Source of the DNA: Elusimicrobiota bacterium
GTDB taxonomy: Bacteria; Elusimicrobiota; Elusimicrobia; FEN-1173
DNA length: 64,000 nt
NCBI GenBank assembly: GCA_016715645.1
Contig: JADJZR010000004.1
Location: forward strand, 62,001 to 126,000
Direction: 5' to 3'
Part shown: positions 44,631-53,244 of the stretch, in pieces
Layout of the letters: each line of letters starts with the position of its first letter
How positions within the stretch are numbered: position 1 is the first letter of the stretch
Notes under the pieces: model-generated
The model's input: the letters and a program-made list of their open reading frames with translations, nothing else
Told to the model about the DNA's origin: nothing
The model's database searches: none
Translations under genes and position numbers: made by a program

Positions 44631-44809
44631 TGACTGACGTCATTCCGTTTTAACCATCATCGTTCCGGAATGGCGGGTAAAAAGGCATCGACGAGACTTG
44701 GCGGATGCGTTTTCTTTAAGATTCCAGGTTGGAACGTTAACGGTGGCGCAACGGATCCCCGGTTTTGAGCGATTTCGGAAAATACATTGAGTTTTGATGT
44801 GAGGGAAAA

Positions 44810-45271
44810 ATGAATTGGCGCGTATTGGTGCACATGAAAGAATCGTTTGCCGATCACCACGGTGACGGCGTTAAAAAAGAAGCCCGTTTGGCGGGCGTGC
44901 TCGGTGTGAGCAAGGCCCGGGTGGGGCAGGCTTATGAGTTAACGGGGTCGATCCCAGAACCCACGGTGAAATCTTTGGCCGATCGGCTGTTGGCGGATCC
45001 GGTGACTCAAACGGCTGTCGTTCTCCCCGCGGACCGCCCGGCGCGCCTGGCCAAAGGACGCCGCGCGGAAGTTTGGTTTAAAAAGGGCGTGGCCGATCCC
45101 GTGGCCGACACAGTCCGGCTGGCGGCGGCGGATTTGGGCGTGAAAGGCTTGGACGAAATTCGCTCGGGCCGGGTCTTTGATTTCTACGGTTCCGTCACGC
45201 CCGGCGCGGTTCGACGTTTTTGTGAAGACCATTTGATGAATCCGTTGGTTCAAACCGTGGAGGTCGTGTGA
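44810..45271 (+). CDS. purS: PurS, double-length (two PurS-like halves)
   Basis: Small subunit of FGAM synthase that bridges PurQ and PurL. Ordinary PurS has about 80 residues; this one has 153. The C-terminal half (about 78-153) resembles PurS: AEVWFKKGVADPVADTVRLA and a final TVEVV. The N-terminal half (1-75) has the same strand-helix pattern with MNWRVLVHMKESFAD and DPVTQTAVV, so it looks like an internal duplication, as in the N-terminal domain of large single-chain PurL. It ends with a GTGA overlap onto purL. Confidence 0.75.
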   Translation: MNWRVLVHMKESFADHHGDGVKKEARLAGVLGVSKARVGQAYELTGSIPEPTVKSLADRLLADPVTQTAVVLPADRPARLAKGRRAEVWFKKGVADPVADTVRLAAADLGVKGLDEIRSGRVFDFYGSVTPGAVRRFCEDHLMNPLVQTVEVV

Positions 45272-47691
45272 CAGGGGAAACACGAACAGTGGATTTTCTT
45301 GCGTTGGATTCGGACGGGTTGGTTCGTCTCAGCAAAGAGCGGGGGCTATCGTTGAACGCCGAAGAAATGGGCGCGATCCAGCGTTATTTTGGTACCCAAG
45401 GACGAAGTCCCTCGGATCCGGAATTGGAAACTCTGGCTCAAACCTGGTCGGAACATTGCAAACACAAAACTTTTCGCGCCGCCGTGCACCATGTGGACGA
45501 AGACGCCGCCGGTGTTCAAACAGAAAAAAACTATAAAGATCTCCTGAAAGAAACCATAGTTAAGGTGACTGACGAATTGCGCAAACCCTGGTGTTTGTCC
45601 GTATTCAAAGACAACGCCGGGATTGTGGACGCCAATTGGGCGGACGGGGAATGGGGTCCCCAGGCGTTGGCGTTTAAGGTGGAGACCCACAACCATCCTT
45701 CGGCGTTGGAGCCTTACGGCGGAGCGGGGACGGGACTAGGGGGCGTGATCCGCGACGTGTTAGGCGCGGGGTTGGGCGCCAAACCCATTGCCAACACGGA
45801 TGTGTTTTGTTTTGGCCCGGTGGAGGATGGGGAGAAAAAAACCGGCTCCGGCCTTTCCACCCGACGGATTGTGGAAGGCGTGGTGTCGGGGGTGCGGGAT
45901 TACGGCAACCGGATGGGTATCCCGACGGTCAACGGGGCCGTGGTGTTTGACCCGGATTTTAAGGAAAACCCGCTTGTGTTTTGCGGCACCCTGGGGCTGA
46001 TTCCCCAATCCGCCATTGCCAAAGAAGTTCGGTCGGGCGACCTGATTGTCATGACGGGTGGCCGTGTGGGGCGCGACGGGATCCACGGCGCCACGTTTTC
46101 TTCCGACGCGCTCACCACGGGAATTCCTTCGAGCGTGGTTCAAATCGGCAACCCCATTGTCCAAAAGAAAATGATGGACGTCCTCTTGCGGGCCCGGGAC
46201 AAGGGCCTTTATCGTGGCATCACGGACTGCGGAGCGGGCGGGCTGTCGTCGGCGGTCGGAGAAATGGGCGAAAAAACGGGCGCGCGGGTCCACTTGGAAC
46301 GGGTGCCGCTGAAATACGACGGCATCGCTCCCTGGGAAATTTGGTTGTCGGAGTCCCAGGAACGCATGGTGTTGGCGGTTCCCCCGGAAAAGTGGGCCGA
46401 GTTGAAAAAGATGTTTGACGACGAAGATGTGGACTGTTCCGACATCGGCACGTTCACCAACGATGGGCGGCTGATCGTGAAACACGGTCCCCAGGTGTTG
46501 GTGGACATGGCGATGGACTTTTTGCACGACGGGGTACCCAAACGGTCCATGGAATCTCGGTGGGCCCCGCCCCCGGCCGTCCCTTTTCCAGCCCTGGGAA
46601 CGAAAAAAGCGGACGGGATCGAATCGTCCTTGTTGGCCGTCTTGGCTCAACCCACGGTGGCGTCGAAAGAATGGGTGGTGCGCCAATACGATCACGAGGT
46701 TCAGGGGCGGACGGTGGGAAAACCGTTTGTGGGACCCGCGGGCGTTGGTCCGTCGGACGCGGCGGTCCTTCAGTTGTCTCCGCGCGAAAAGCGCGGGGTG
46801 GCCTTGGGGTGCGGATTGAATCCCCATTACAGCCGATGGGATCCGTACTGGATGGCGGCGTCGGTCCTTGATGAAGCCGTTCGCAACCTGGTGGCGGTGG
46901 GCGTTCGCACGGACCGCATTGCTATTTTGGACAACTTTTGCGGAGGCAATCCGTGGCGGCCAGAAATTTTGGGCGAACTGGTGCGCACCGCCCAGGCCTG
47001 CCACGACGTGGCGCTGGCCTACGGCACGCCGTTTATATCAGGCAAAGATAGTTTGTTTAACGAGTTCGTGGTAGGGGGATCTCGGCGATCCATTCCAACA
47101 ACTTTGCTGATATCCGCCCTGTCTTTAGTGGATGATGTTTCCCGTTTGGTGACTATGGATTTGAAAAAGCCGGGGAACCTGTTGTTTGTGCTGGGGGAAA
47201 CCCGCGACGAACTGGGCGGTTCCCGATACGGCTTGCATCGGGGAACCCGGGGCGGATCGGTGCCCCGGTTGGATCCGAAAGAAACCTGGCCCCTTTACGA
47301 GGCGCTCAGTTGGGCGATCCACGACGGGTTGGTGGCCTCGTGCCACGACTGTTCGGAAGGCGGGTTGGGCATCGCCTTGGCGGAAATGGCGATGGGGGGA
47401 GGGTTGGGGGCCGTGGTGGATTTGCGCCGGGTTCCGGTATCGGCGTCCTTGTCTTTGGAAAAGCGCTCGGACAAGGTGCTCTTCTCAGAAAGCAACGGTC
47501 GATTTGTGGTCGAGGTGGCCGCCCGCCATCGGCGGGCTTTTATGTCCGTGTTAAAGGGGTTGGTTGTGGAACAGGTCGGCGAGGTGCGATCGGCGGGTGG
47601 TTTGTGCGTCACGGACTTGGGCGCAAAGAAAGCGGTTTGGGCAATGAACGACATCCAATCGGCCTGGAACGCAAAGGGAGGCCGGCCATGA
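45268..47691 (+). CDS. purL: phosphoribosylformylglycinamidine synthase, large subunit PurL
   Basis: ATP-dependent amidation of FGAR, working with PurS and PurQ. Family marks are the N-terminal TLAQTWSEHCKHKTFRA, the histidine-containing VETHNHPSALEPYGGAGTG, GDLIVMTGGRVGRDGIHG and the second-half ISGKDSLFNEF and DCSEGGLGIALAEM. 807 residues, somewhat longer than the usual ~740 of split-type PurL. GTG start overlapping purS by four bases; the stop overlaps purQ by four. Confidence 0.95.
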   Translation: MTGETRTVDFLALDSDGLVRLSKERGLSLNAEEMGAIQRYFGTQGRSPSDPELETLAQTWSEHCKHKTFRAAVHHVDEDAAGVQTEKNYKDLLKETIVKVTDELRKPWCLSVFKDNAGIVDANWADGEWGPQALAFKVETHNHPSALEPYGGAGTGLGGVIRDVLGAGLGAKPIANTDVFCFGPVEDGEKKTGSGLSTRRIVEGVVSGVRDYGNRMGIPTVNGAVVFDPDFKENPLVFCGTLGLIPQSAIAKEVRSGDLIVMTGGRVGRDGIHGATFSSDALTTGIPSSVVQIGNPIVQKKMMDVLLRARDKGLYRGITDCGAGGLSSAVGEMGEKTGARVHLERVPLKYDGIAPWEIWLSESQERMVLAVPPEKWAELKKMFDDEDVDCSDIGTFTNDGRLIVKHGPQVLVDMAMDFLHDGVPKRSMESRWAPPPAVPFPALGTKKADGIESSLLAVLAQPTVASKEWVVRQYDHEVQGRTVGKPFVGPAGVGPSDAAVLQLSPREKRGVALGCGLNPHYSRWDPYWMAASVLDEAVRNLVAVGVRTDRIAILDNFCGGNPWRPEILGELVRTAQACHDVALAYGTPFISGKDSLFNEFVVGGSRRSIPTTLLISALSLVDDVSRLVTMDLKKPGNLLFVLGETRDELGGSRYGLHRGTRGGSVPRLDPKETWPLYEALSWAIHDGLVASCHDCSEGGLGIALAEMAMGGGLGAVVDLRRVPVSASLSLEKRSDKVLFSESNGRFVVEVAARHRRAFMSVLKGLVVEQVGEVRSAGGLCVTDLGAKKAVWAMNDIQSAWNAKGGRP

Positions 47692-48476
47692 CGGTCAAAG
47701 CGTTGGTTCTGCGGGCACCGGGGACAAATTGCGATGTGGAAACCTCCTGGGCCCTGGAGGCCGCGGGGGCGGACCCCCAGCGGGTTCACGTGAACGCTTT
47801 GTTGCGGGGCGAGGTGTCGTTGGACGAGTTCGGCATCGTCGTTTTTCCGGGCGGGTTTTCGTTTGGAGACGACATCGCGTCAGGAAAAGTGTTGGCCAAC
47901 CGACTGGTGTATCGCCTGCGCGAACAGTTGGACAATTATTTGTCGTTGGGCCGGCCCATCGTGGGCATTTGCAACGGGTTTCAAGTGTTGGTGAAAGCGG
48001 GCTTGTTGCCGGGCACGGCGGGCCCGTGGGACGGAACCCCCACGGTGACGCTGACCGACAACGATTCCGGCCGGTTCGAGTGCCGATGGGTTTATTTAAA
48101 AACAACGTCCAAAAAAAGTTTTTGGGTCAAGAGCCTGCCCGACGTTTTTCCTATTCCCGTCGCCCACGGGGAAGGCAAGTTCGTTGCGCTGAATCACTCG
48201 GTTTACAAACAGCTGGAAAAAAACGGCCAGGTCCTATTTCGGTATGTGGACGACCGGGGTCGCAAGGCCGGATATCCGGCCAACCCGAACGGATCGATGG
48301 GCGACGTGGCGGGGATCACCAACGGCGCGGGCAACATCTTGGGCCTGATGCCTCACCCGGAACGAACCTCGTTCCCGTTTCAAAACGCCCAGTGGACCCG
48401 TCAAAAACCGTCCAAAGATGGCGTCGGTCTGCGCCTCTTTAAAAACGCCGTCCGTTACGCGGCCCAGGTGAACTGA
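47688..48476 (+). CDS. purQ: phosphoribosylformylglycinamidine synthase, glutaminase PurQ
   Basis: Class I glutamine amidotransferase subunit delivering ammonia to PurL. The start MTVKALVLRAPGTNCD overlaps the purL stop (ATGA). The nucleophile Cys is in RPIVGICNGFQVL, preceded by VVFPGGFSFGDDIASG, and the His-Glu pair is in LMPHPERTS. 262 residues, slightly longer than Bacillus-type PurQ (about 227), as in spirochaete-like and archaeal forms. Confidence 0.94.
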   Translation: MTVKALVLRAPGTNCDVETSWALEAAGADPQRVHVNALLRGEVSLDEFGIVVFPGGFSFGDDIASGKVLANRLVYRLREQLDNYLSLGRPIVGICNGFQVLVKAGLLPGTAGPWDGTPTVTLTDNDSGRFECRWVYLKTTSKKSFWVKSLPDVFPIPVAHGEGKFVALNHSVYKQLEKNGQVLFRYVDDRGRKAGYPANPNGSMGDVAGITNGAGNILGLMPHPERTSFPFQNAQWTRQKPSKDGVGLRLFKNAVRYAAQVN

Positions 48477-48478
48477 TT

Positions 48479-49885
48479 ATGAATCCGACCGTTGTTTCCA
48501 GAGATCCGATGGATGTGGTTCATGAAGAGTGCGGCGTTTTTGGGATTTACAACAATAAAGAAGCGGCGCGGCTGACGTATTTGGGGCTTCAACAGCTCCA
48601 GCATCGCGGGCAGGAATCCGCCGGGATTGTCAGTTCTGACGGAGATCGATTTTATTCCCATGTGTCCATGGGATTGGTGTCCGACGTGTTTCATCAATCG
48701 GCGTTGGACAAGTTAAAAGGCCGCATGGCCATTGGCCATGTGCGTTACGCCACGGCGGGTGCGTCCAGTTTGCTCAACGCCCAGCCCATCGTGGTGACGA
48801 CGGCCCGGGGACCTATGGCCATCGGCCACAACGGCAATCTCACCAACGCCATCACCCTGCGAAAAAAATTGGAAGCCGAGGGGTCCATTTTTCAAACGTC
48901 CTCGGACACCGAAGTGGTTCTTCACCTCATCGCAAAATCGGCGGCTCCGGATTTGGTGGACGCGCTCAAGGAGGCGTTTGGCCAAGTGACCGGCGCCTAC
49001 TCGATTGTCCTGCAAACCCCGAAAACCCTGTTCGCTGTGCGGGACCCCTGGGGCGTGCGGCCCCTGCACATCGGGCGGTTGAACGGGTCCCACCTGGTCG
49101 CCTCAGAGACCTGCGCGTTTAATATTGTGAACGCCAAGCTGGTGCGGGAAGTGCGCCCTGGTGAAATTGTGGCCATCGACCACCGGGGTGTGCACACGGT
49201 GGCCCAACTGCCGGCTCAGTCCCAGGCCCATTGCGTTTTCGAATATGTCTATTTTGCCCGGCCCGACAGCCATATTTTCGGCAAAAGCGTGTACGAGGTC
49301 CGTCGGGAACTGGGCCGCCAACTGGCCCGGGAAGCCCCGGCCAAAGCGGATATCGTGGTGGCTGTTCCCGATTCGGCGTCGGTGGCCGCGATGGGCTACG
49401 CCGAAGAGTCGGGCCTTCCCCTGGAGATGGGTCTGATCCGGAGCCACTACAAGGGGCGCACTTTTATTGAACCCAAACAGTCCATTCGGGATTTCGGCGC
49501 GCGCATGAAATACGCCGCCGTGGTGGAAGCCTTGAAAGGCAAACGGGTGGTGTTGGTGGACGATTCCATTGTGCGGGGCACCACCAGCCGCAAACTGATC
49601 CGGATGTTGAAACGGGCGGGAGCCAAAGAGATTCACATGCGCATCAGTTCCCCGCCCATGCGGGGGCCGTGCTTTTACGGGATCGATACGCCGGAATCCA
49701 ACGAACTGATCGCGACGCGATTGTCGGTGGAAGGCATTCGCCGTTATTTGAACACCACCAGCCTGAAATATTTAAGTCTGGAAGGGATGCTTCGTGCGGC
49801 GGGAAAAAAGCCGGACGATTTTTGTTCCGCCTGTTTCACGACAAAGTATCCCATCGCGATCACCGATGGCGGGAGGTTTCAATGA
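48479..49885 (+). CDS. purF: amidophosphoribosyltransferase
   Basis: First committed step of purine synthesis: PRPP plus glutamine to phosphoribosylamine. The N-terminal nucleophile is Cys19 in HEECGVFGIYNN, so an 18-residue propeptide should be removed. The PRPP-binding loop is VVLVDDSIVRGTTSRKL. The C-terminal FCSACFTTKYP supplies cysteines for the Fe-S cluster of the Bacillus-type enzyme, consistent with the Fe-S genes upstream. 468 residues. ATGA overlap with purD. Confidence 0.95.
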   Translation: MNPTVVSRDPMDVVHEECGVFGIYNNKEAARLTYLGLQQLQHRGQESAGIVSSDGDRFYSHVSMGLVSDVFHQSALDKLKGRMAIGHVRYATAGASSLLNAQPIVVTTARGPMAIGHNGNLTNAITLRKKLEAEGSIFQTSSDTEVVLHLIAKSAAPDLVDALKEAFGQVTGAYSIVLQTPKTLFAVRDPWGVRPLHIGRLNGSHLVASETCAFNIVNAKLVREVRPGEIVAIDHRGVHTVAQLPAQSQAHCVFEYVYFARPDSHIFGKSVYEVRRELGRQLAREAPAKADIVVAVPDSASVAAMGYAEESGLPLEMGLIRSHYKGRTFIEPKQSIRDFGARMKYAAVVEALKGKRVVLVDDSIVRGTTSRKLIRMLKRAGAKEIHMRISSPPMRGPCFYGIDTPESNELIATRLSVEGIRRYLNTTSLKYLSLEGMLRAAGKKPDDFCSACFTTKYPIAITDGGRFQ

Positions 49886-50929
49886 ACGTCCTGGTGATCG
49901 GATCGGGCGGACGGGAACACGCTTTGGTGTGGGCGTTGCGCAAAAGCCAGACGGTGCGGCAAGCGTATGCCGCGCCCGGCAACGCCGGGAGCGCCGGGTT
50001 GGCCGATTGTCTGGATGTGAACACCAAGGATGTTCGGGCGGTGATTCAGGCCATCGAGTCGAAAGAGATCGGGCTCACGGTGATCGGGCCGGAGGCCCCG
50101 TTGGTGGACGGGTTGGCCGACGGATTGCGCGCGGCGGGCCACGCCGTGTTTGGGCCAGGCCGCGCCGCGGCTCGGTTGGAAGGGAGCAAAACGTTCGCTA
50201 AGGATTTTATGACCCGCCACGGGATTCCCACCGCCGGGTATAAGTCGTTTTCCACTCCAGCGGAAGCGTTGGGGTATGTTCAATCGGCTCAGTGGCCGGA
50301 CAGTTACCGGGTGGTTAAGGCCGACGGGTTGGCCGCGGGTAAAGGCGTGGTGGTGTGCAAGAGCCGAGACGAGGTGCAAGCCGCCGTTGAACAGATGATG
50401 GTGCACCGGGCGTTCGGCGCGGCGGGCGACCGGGTGGTGATCGAGGAGGCCATGACCGGGGAAGAACTGAGTGTGATGGCGTTAACAGACGGAGAAACCC
50501 TGTTGACCCTGCCCACCACCCAAGACCACAAACGGGTGTTCGATAAAGATGAAGGACCCAACACGGGCGGCATGGGAGCGTATGGGCCCGTGCCCCAAGT
50601 GACGAAAGAAACCTGGGCGCGGATTGAAACGGAAATTTTGGGCCGGTTTCGGGACGGCTTGAAACGGGAAAAGATCGATTACCGAGGGGTTATTTATGTC
50701 GGTCTCATGCTGACACCCACGGGGCCGCGGGTGTTGGAATTTAACGTGCGGTTCGGCGATCCGGAAACCCAGGTGATTTTACCTCTGGTGAGTTCCGATT
50801 GGGGCAAACTGTGTGACGGGACTGGGCGAGAGCCTGGCTCTGGCCCGGGACCGGTCCTACGCCGCCGTGTCAAAAATTTCGTTCGAGGGCTCCCACCACC
50901 GCACCGACATCGCCGCCCGGGGCCTTTGA
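49882..50929 (+). pseudogene. purD: phosphoribosylamine-glycine ligase with internal deletion and frameshift
   Basis: The first 310 codons are a normal PurD: MNVLVIGSGGREHALVWALR, ATP-grasp KADGLAAGKGVVV and EFNVRFGDPETQVILPL. After SSDWGKLC (about 50812) the frame is lost. The conserved C-terminus VTGLGESLALARDRSYAAV and HHRTDIAARGL follows at once in the +1 frame and ends at TGA 50927-50929. Compared with E. coli PurD about 74 residues between these points are missing. A deletion of roughly 220 bases would explain both the loss and the shift. Without it the continuous frame runs on to 50964 as nonsense. It may be real damage or an assembly collapse. Confidence 0.85.
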
Positions 50930-50988
50930 CCGGGATTTTCTGGTTGGCACAGGGCATTCGTTGACTTGCCAAAAGCCTGTGACGCGCA

Positions 50989-51405
50989 ATGAACCAATTT
51001 CCTGTTAATCCCGAAACATTAAAAAAGTTGGAAGAGCGGTTGCGCGCCGTGGGCGTTGAGGAACCCGATTTGGAGGAGCGGTTTGTCCGGTCCGGAGGGC
51101 CCGGGGGACAAAACGTGAACAAGGTCTCCAGTTGCGTTATTTTGGTTCACGTCCCGTCGGGAATTACGGTCCGGTGCCAGGAAGAACGGTCGCAGGCGAT
51201 GAACCGCTACCGGGCCCGGCAACGGTTGGCCGAGCGGATGGAAGAAAAAATTCTCGGCGCCGCGAGCGCGAAACGTCAAGCCATCGAACGGCTCCGCCGC
51301 CAAAAACGCCGACGGGGCCGGCGTGCCCGGGAAAAAATGCTCGCCGACAAACGCCACACCGCCCACCTCAAAGAGTCCCGCCGCCCGCCACTGGATGAAA
51401 CCTAA
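50989..51405 (+). CDS. peptide chain release factor-like protein (GGQ domain)
   Basis: 138 residues consisting of the class I release-factor catalytic domain only: RSGGPGGQNVNKVSS contains the GGQ motif that triggers peptidyl-tRNA hydrolysis, and the tail is strongly basic (RRQKRRRGRRAREKM), as in ArfB/YaeJ and mitochondrial mtRF-R proteins. No codon-recognition domain. Probably a ribosome-rescue factor. It follows the damaged purD by 59 bases. Confidence 0.82.
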   Translation: MNQFPVNPETLKKLEERLRAVGVEEPDLEERFVRSGGPGGQNVNKVSSCVILVHVPSGITVRCQEERSQAMNRYRARQRLAERMEEKILGAASAKRQAIERLRRQKRRRGRRAREKMLADKRHTAHLKESRRPPLDET

Positions 51406-51507
51406 ACCCGGCCTATTGGCCCCTGTATAAATAAAGGTAACTGCTGTTATGTGAACATCAAGCCCCTGGGATGGGTGACGTTCAATAAAAACCCATTTTT
51501 ATGCCCT

Positions 51508-52302
51508 CCCGACTTTGACAGATAAATTCAACTTTTGAGGGTCCCATCGTCGAAGGCGGGTTTCCAAAACCGAAAATGTAGTTACACGATTTTTATTTTT
51601 CTGTGATTTTCTATTGATGATGGCGGTAAAAGTTAATGTAATGTTGCCATGTTCGTCAGACTCAATCGCAACTCTCAGGGCAAAGCCTACCTCCAACTCG
51701 TCCGCAGTTATCGAGAGGGCGGCAAGGTCTTGACACGGGCGCACCGACGTTGAATGAGCAGGCGATCTTGGAATCGCAACGACGGGATGGTTTTTTTGGT
51801 GTGGTCACGAGCGTGAAAACCGAGGCCATGAATGGGGAAGAGATCTACGAACGGTATCGGGATCTGTGGCGTGTGGAAGATGCCTTTGGAGAAATCAAAG
51901 GGCCACTGGAAACGCGTCCGATGTTTCACTGGGTGGATCCCCGGATCCAGTCCCACGTGATCATTTGTTTAATCGCATATTACATTGAGGCGATCATCAC
52001 GCGAGAGCTACGAAAAGCCCAGGCCGACTTCACGGTGGGCGAGCTGTTCCGAGCGCTGAACCAGGTTCATGCCATCCCGGTGGACGTCCGGGGAACGCGG
52101 GCGTGGGTGCGCAACGAAATGAAGGGGACGGCTACCGCAGGATACGAAATCCTGGGGCTAAAGTTACCCGACCGGGTGCTGAAGATTGAAAAGATGCAAA
52201 TTAATGAGGAATCTGGGGAAAGTGTAGTGGCACAAAAAATGGCGCCAGTGCTGAAAAGTGTTGGTGGATAGGTTTTTTTAAAATTCATGTGTCAAAGTCG
52301 GG
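51508..52302 (+). mobile_element. internally deleted IS1634-family element
   Basis: 795-bp unit with perfect 13-base inverted ends, CCCGACTTTGACA (51508-51520) and TGTCAAAGTCGGG (52290-52302). It contains only the first ~25 codons and the last ~175 codons of an IS1634-type transposase (full length about 500-570 codons), so roughly a kilobase was lost from the middle. It may be mobilised in trans if a full copy exists elsewhere. Confidence 0.75.
51649..52271 (+). pseudogene. IS1634-type transposase, N- and C-terminal remnants
   Basis: N-terminal remnant at 51649: MFVRLNRNSQGKAYLQLV and SYREGGKV, the typical opening of IS1634 transposases, ending in a stop near 51751. The C-terminal remnant is read in another frame from about 51750 and contains EEIYERYRDLWRVEDAFGEI, with the last DDE-type acidic residue region, and ending LKIEKMQIN. 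The catalytic middle is absent, so it is non-functional. Confidence 0.8.
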
Positions 52303-52585
52303 TTTCAATCGGGAAAGAGAAAGGCCCAACGACCGTAAGCCGTTGAGCCTTTCGACCCCCGTGGGGGGTTTCTCTAATGGCGGGGTTTTTAAATTTTGAA
52401 AAACTCCGTATTCCCATTTCCTTTCCGAATCTCTCCCACTCCTACTGGAGACATTATCATTTGACAGGTGACTATCCATCCGGCCGACACGATTGACCCT
52501 GTAGCATGGGCTTCCAGCCCATGTGGTTTTGCATGGGCCTTTGGAATTTAAGGGGGATGGTTGGGAGGGGGTGGCTGTGAATCTT
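52303..52585. other. intergenic stretch with two hairpins
   Basis: No gene seen. AAAGGCcCAACG (52320-52331) pairs with CGTTGaGCCTTT (52341-52352), and CCCCC-gt-GGGGG follows at once, then TTTC: a possible weak terminator at the edge of the IS remnant. The rest shows no coding signal. Confidence 0.35.
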
Positions 52586-52633
52586 CCTTCTCCCGTCCGT
52601 GGGAGAAGGTGTCCCGAAGGGACGGATGAGGGG
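52586..52633. repeat. palindromic repeat element, copy 2
   Basis: Same 48-bp core as in 11562-11679: hairpins CCTTCTCCC/GGGAGAAGG and GTCCC-GA-AGGGAC, then GGATGAGGGG. Base changes between the two copies preserve pairing (C-G to T-A in both stems). Confidence 0.7.
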
Positions 52634-53244
52634 CGGTTTTCCGTTGAACGAAGCCCTTGTAATTCCCTCGCCCGCTGGTGACTGCGCTAGCAAGAAATGC
52701 CGTGTGGGAACGGCCGGGAGAGGGCCAGGGAGAGGGTGGGCGTATTTCACCTCACCCCCACTGGGGGAGGCCGGTCGCAGAGCTCCCGGCACCTGGGGCG
52801 GCAGAGCCGCTGATGCGAGGCAGGGAGCGGGGGGCGTTTTTTTAGCTTCAATTTGTGCCCGCTATGCGGGCGCCACAGCGCGCCGCTGTTCTCTCCACGT
52901 TCTCGTCCAATGAATGGGACAGTAAGCAGGACAAGACCTGGATCTTCGGACCTGGCGAACGCCACGGTGACCGTGCTCGAACCCCCGGCCACCGAGAAAC
53001 CCAGCGCCTTTCTTCGCTCATCGAAAACAGCCCCGCCACAGGAAGAAGAGGCCCAGCCATTTCGGGCCGGAGGAGGAAGCCGGGACCTTGGTTGAATTGC
53101 TGGACGGGGAAGAATGGGGACCGCTCCTCTTTCGGTGGATAAAAACGACTGTTCGCCAGGCCACCCACGGCGGCGGACTGTGCGCCTGTTAAACGCTAAC
53201 GGTTGATTCGTCTGCTGTTGAGGGAACAAGCGGACGACCCAACA
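52634..53244. other. non-coding or decayed stretch
   Basis: No convincing gene. One short frame (53058-53192, plus strand) reads protein-like (GTLVELLDGEEWGPLLFRW, ending LCAC) but has no start and no recognised relative; it may be the tail of a lost gene. The other long frames are GC-rich shadows. Confidence 0.35.

Noticed and set aside
44631..44809. Terminator or small gene in the purC-purS gap
   Set aside because: No convincing hairpin with a T-run and no frame with a ribosome site other than that of purS.
52747..53229. 160-codon minus-strand frame as a protein
   Set aside because: Low-complexity, no ribosome site, and overlapping equally open frames on the other strand; it looks like a GC shadow.
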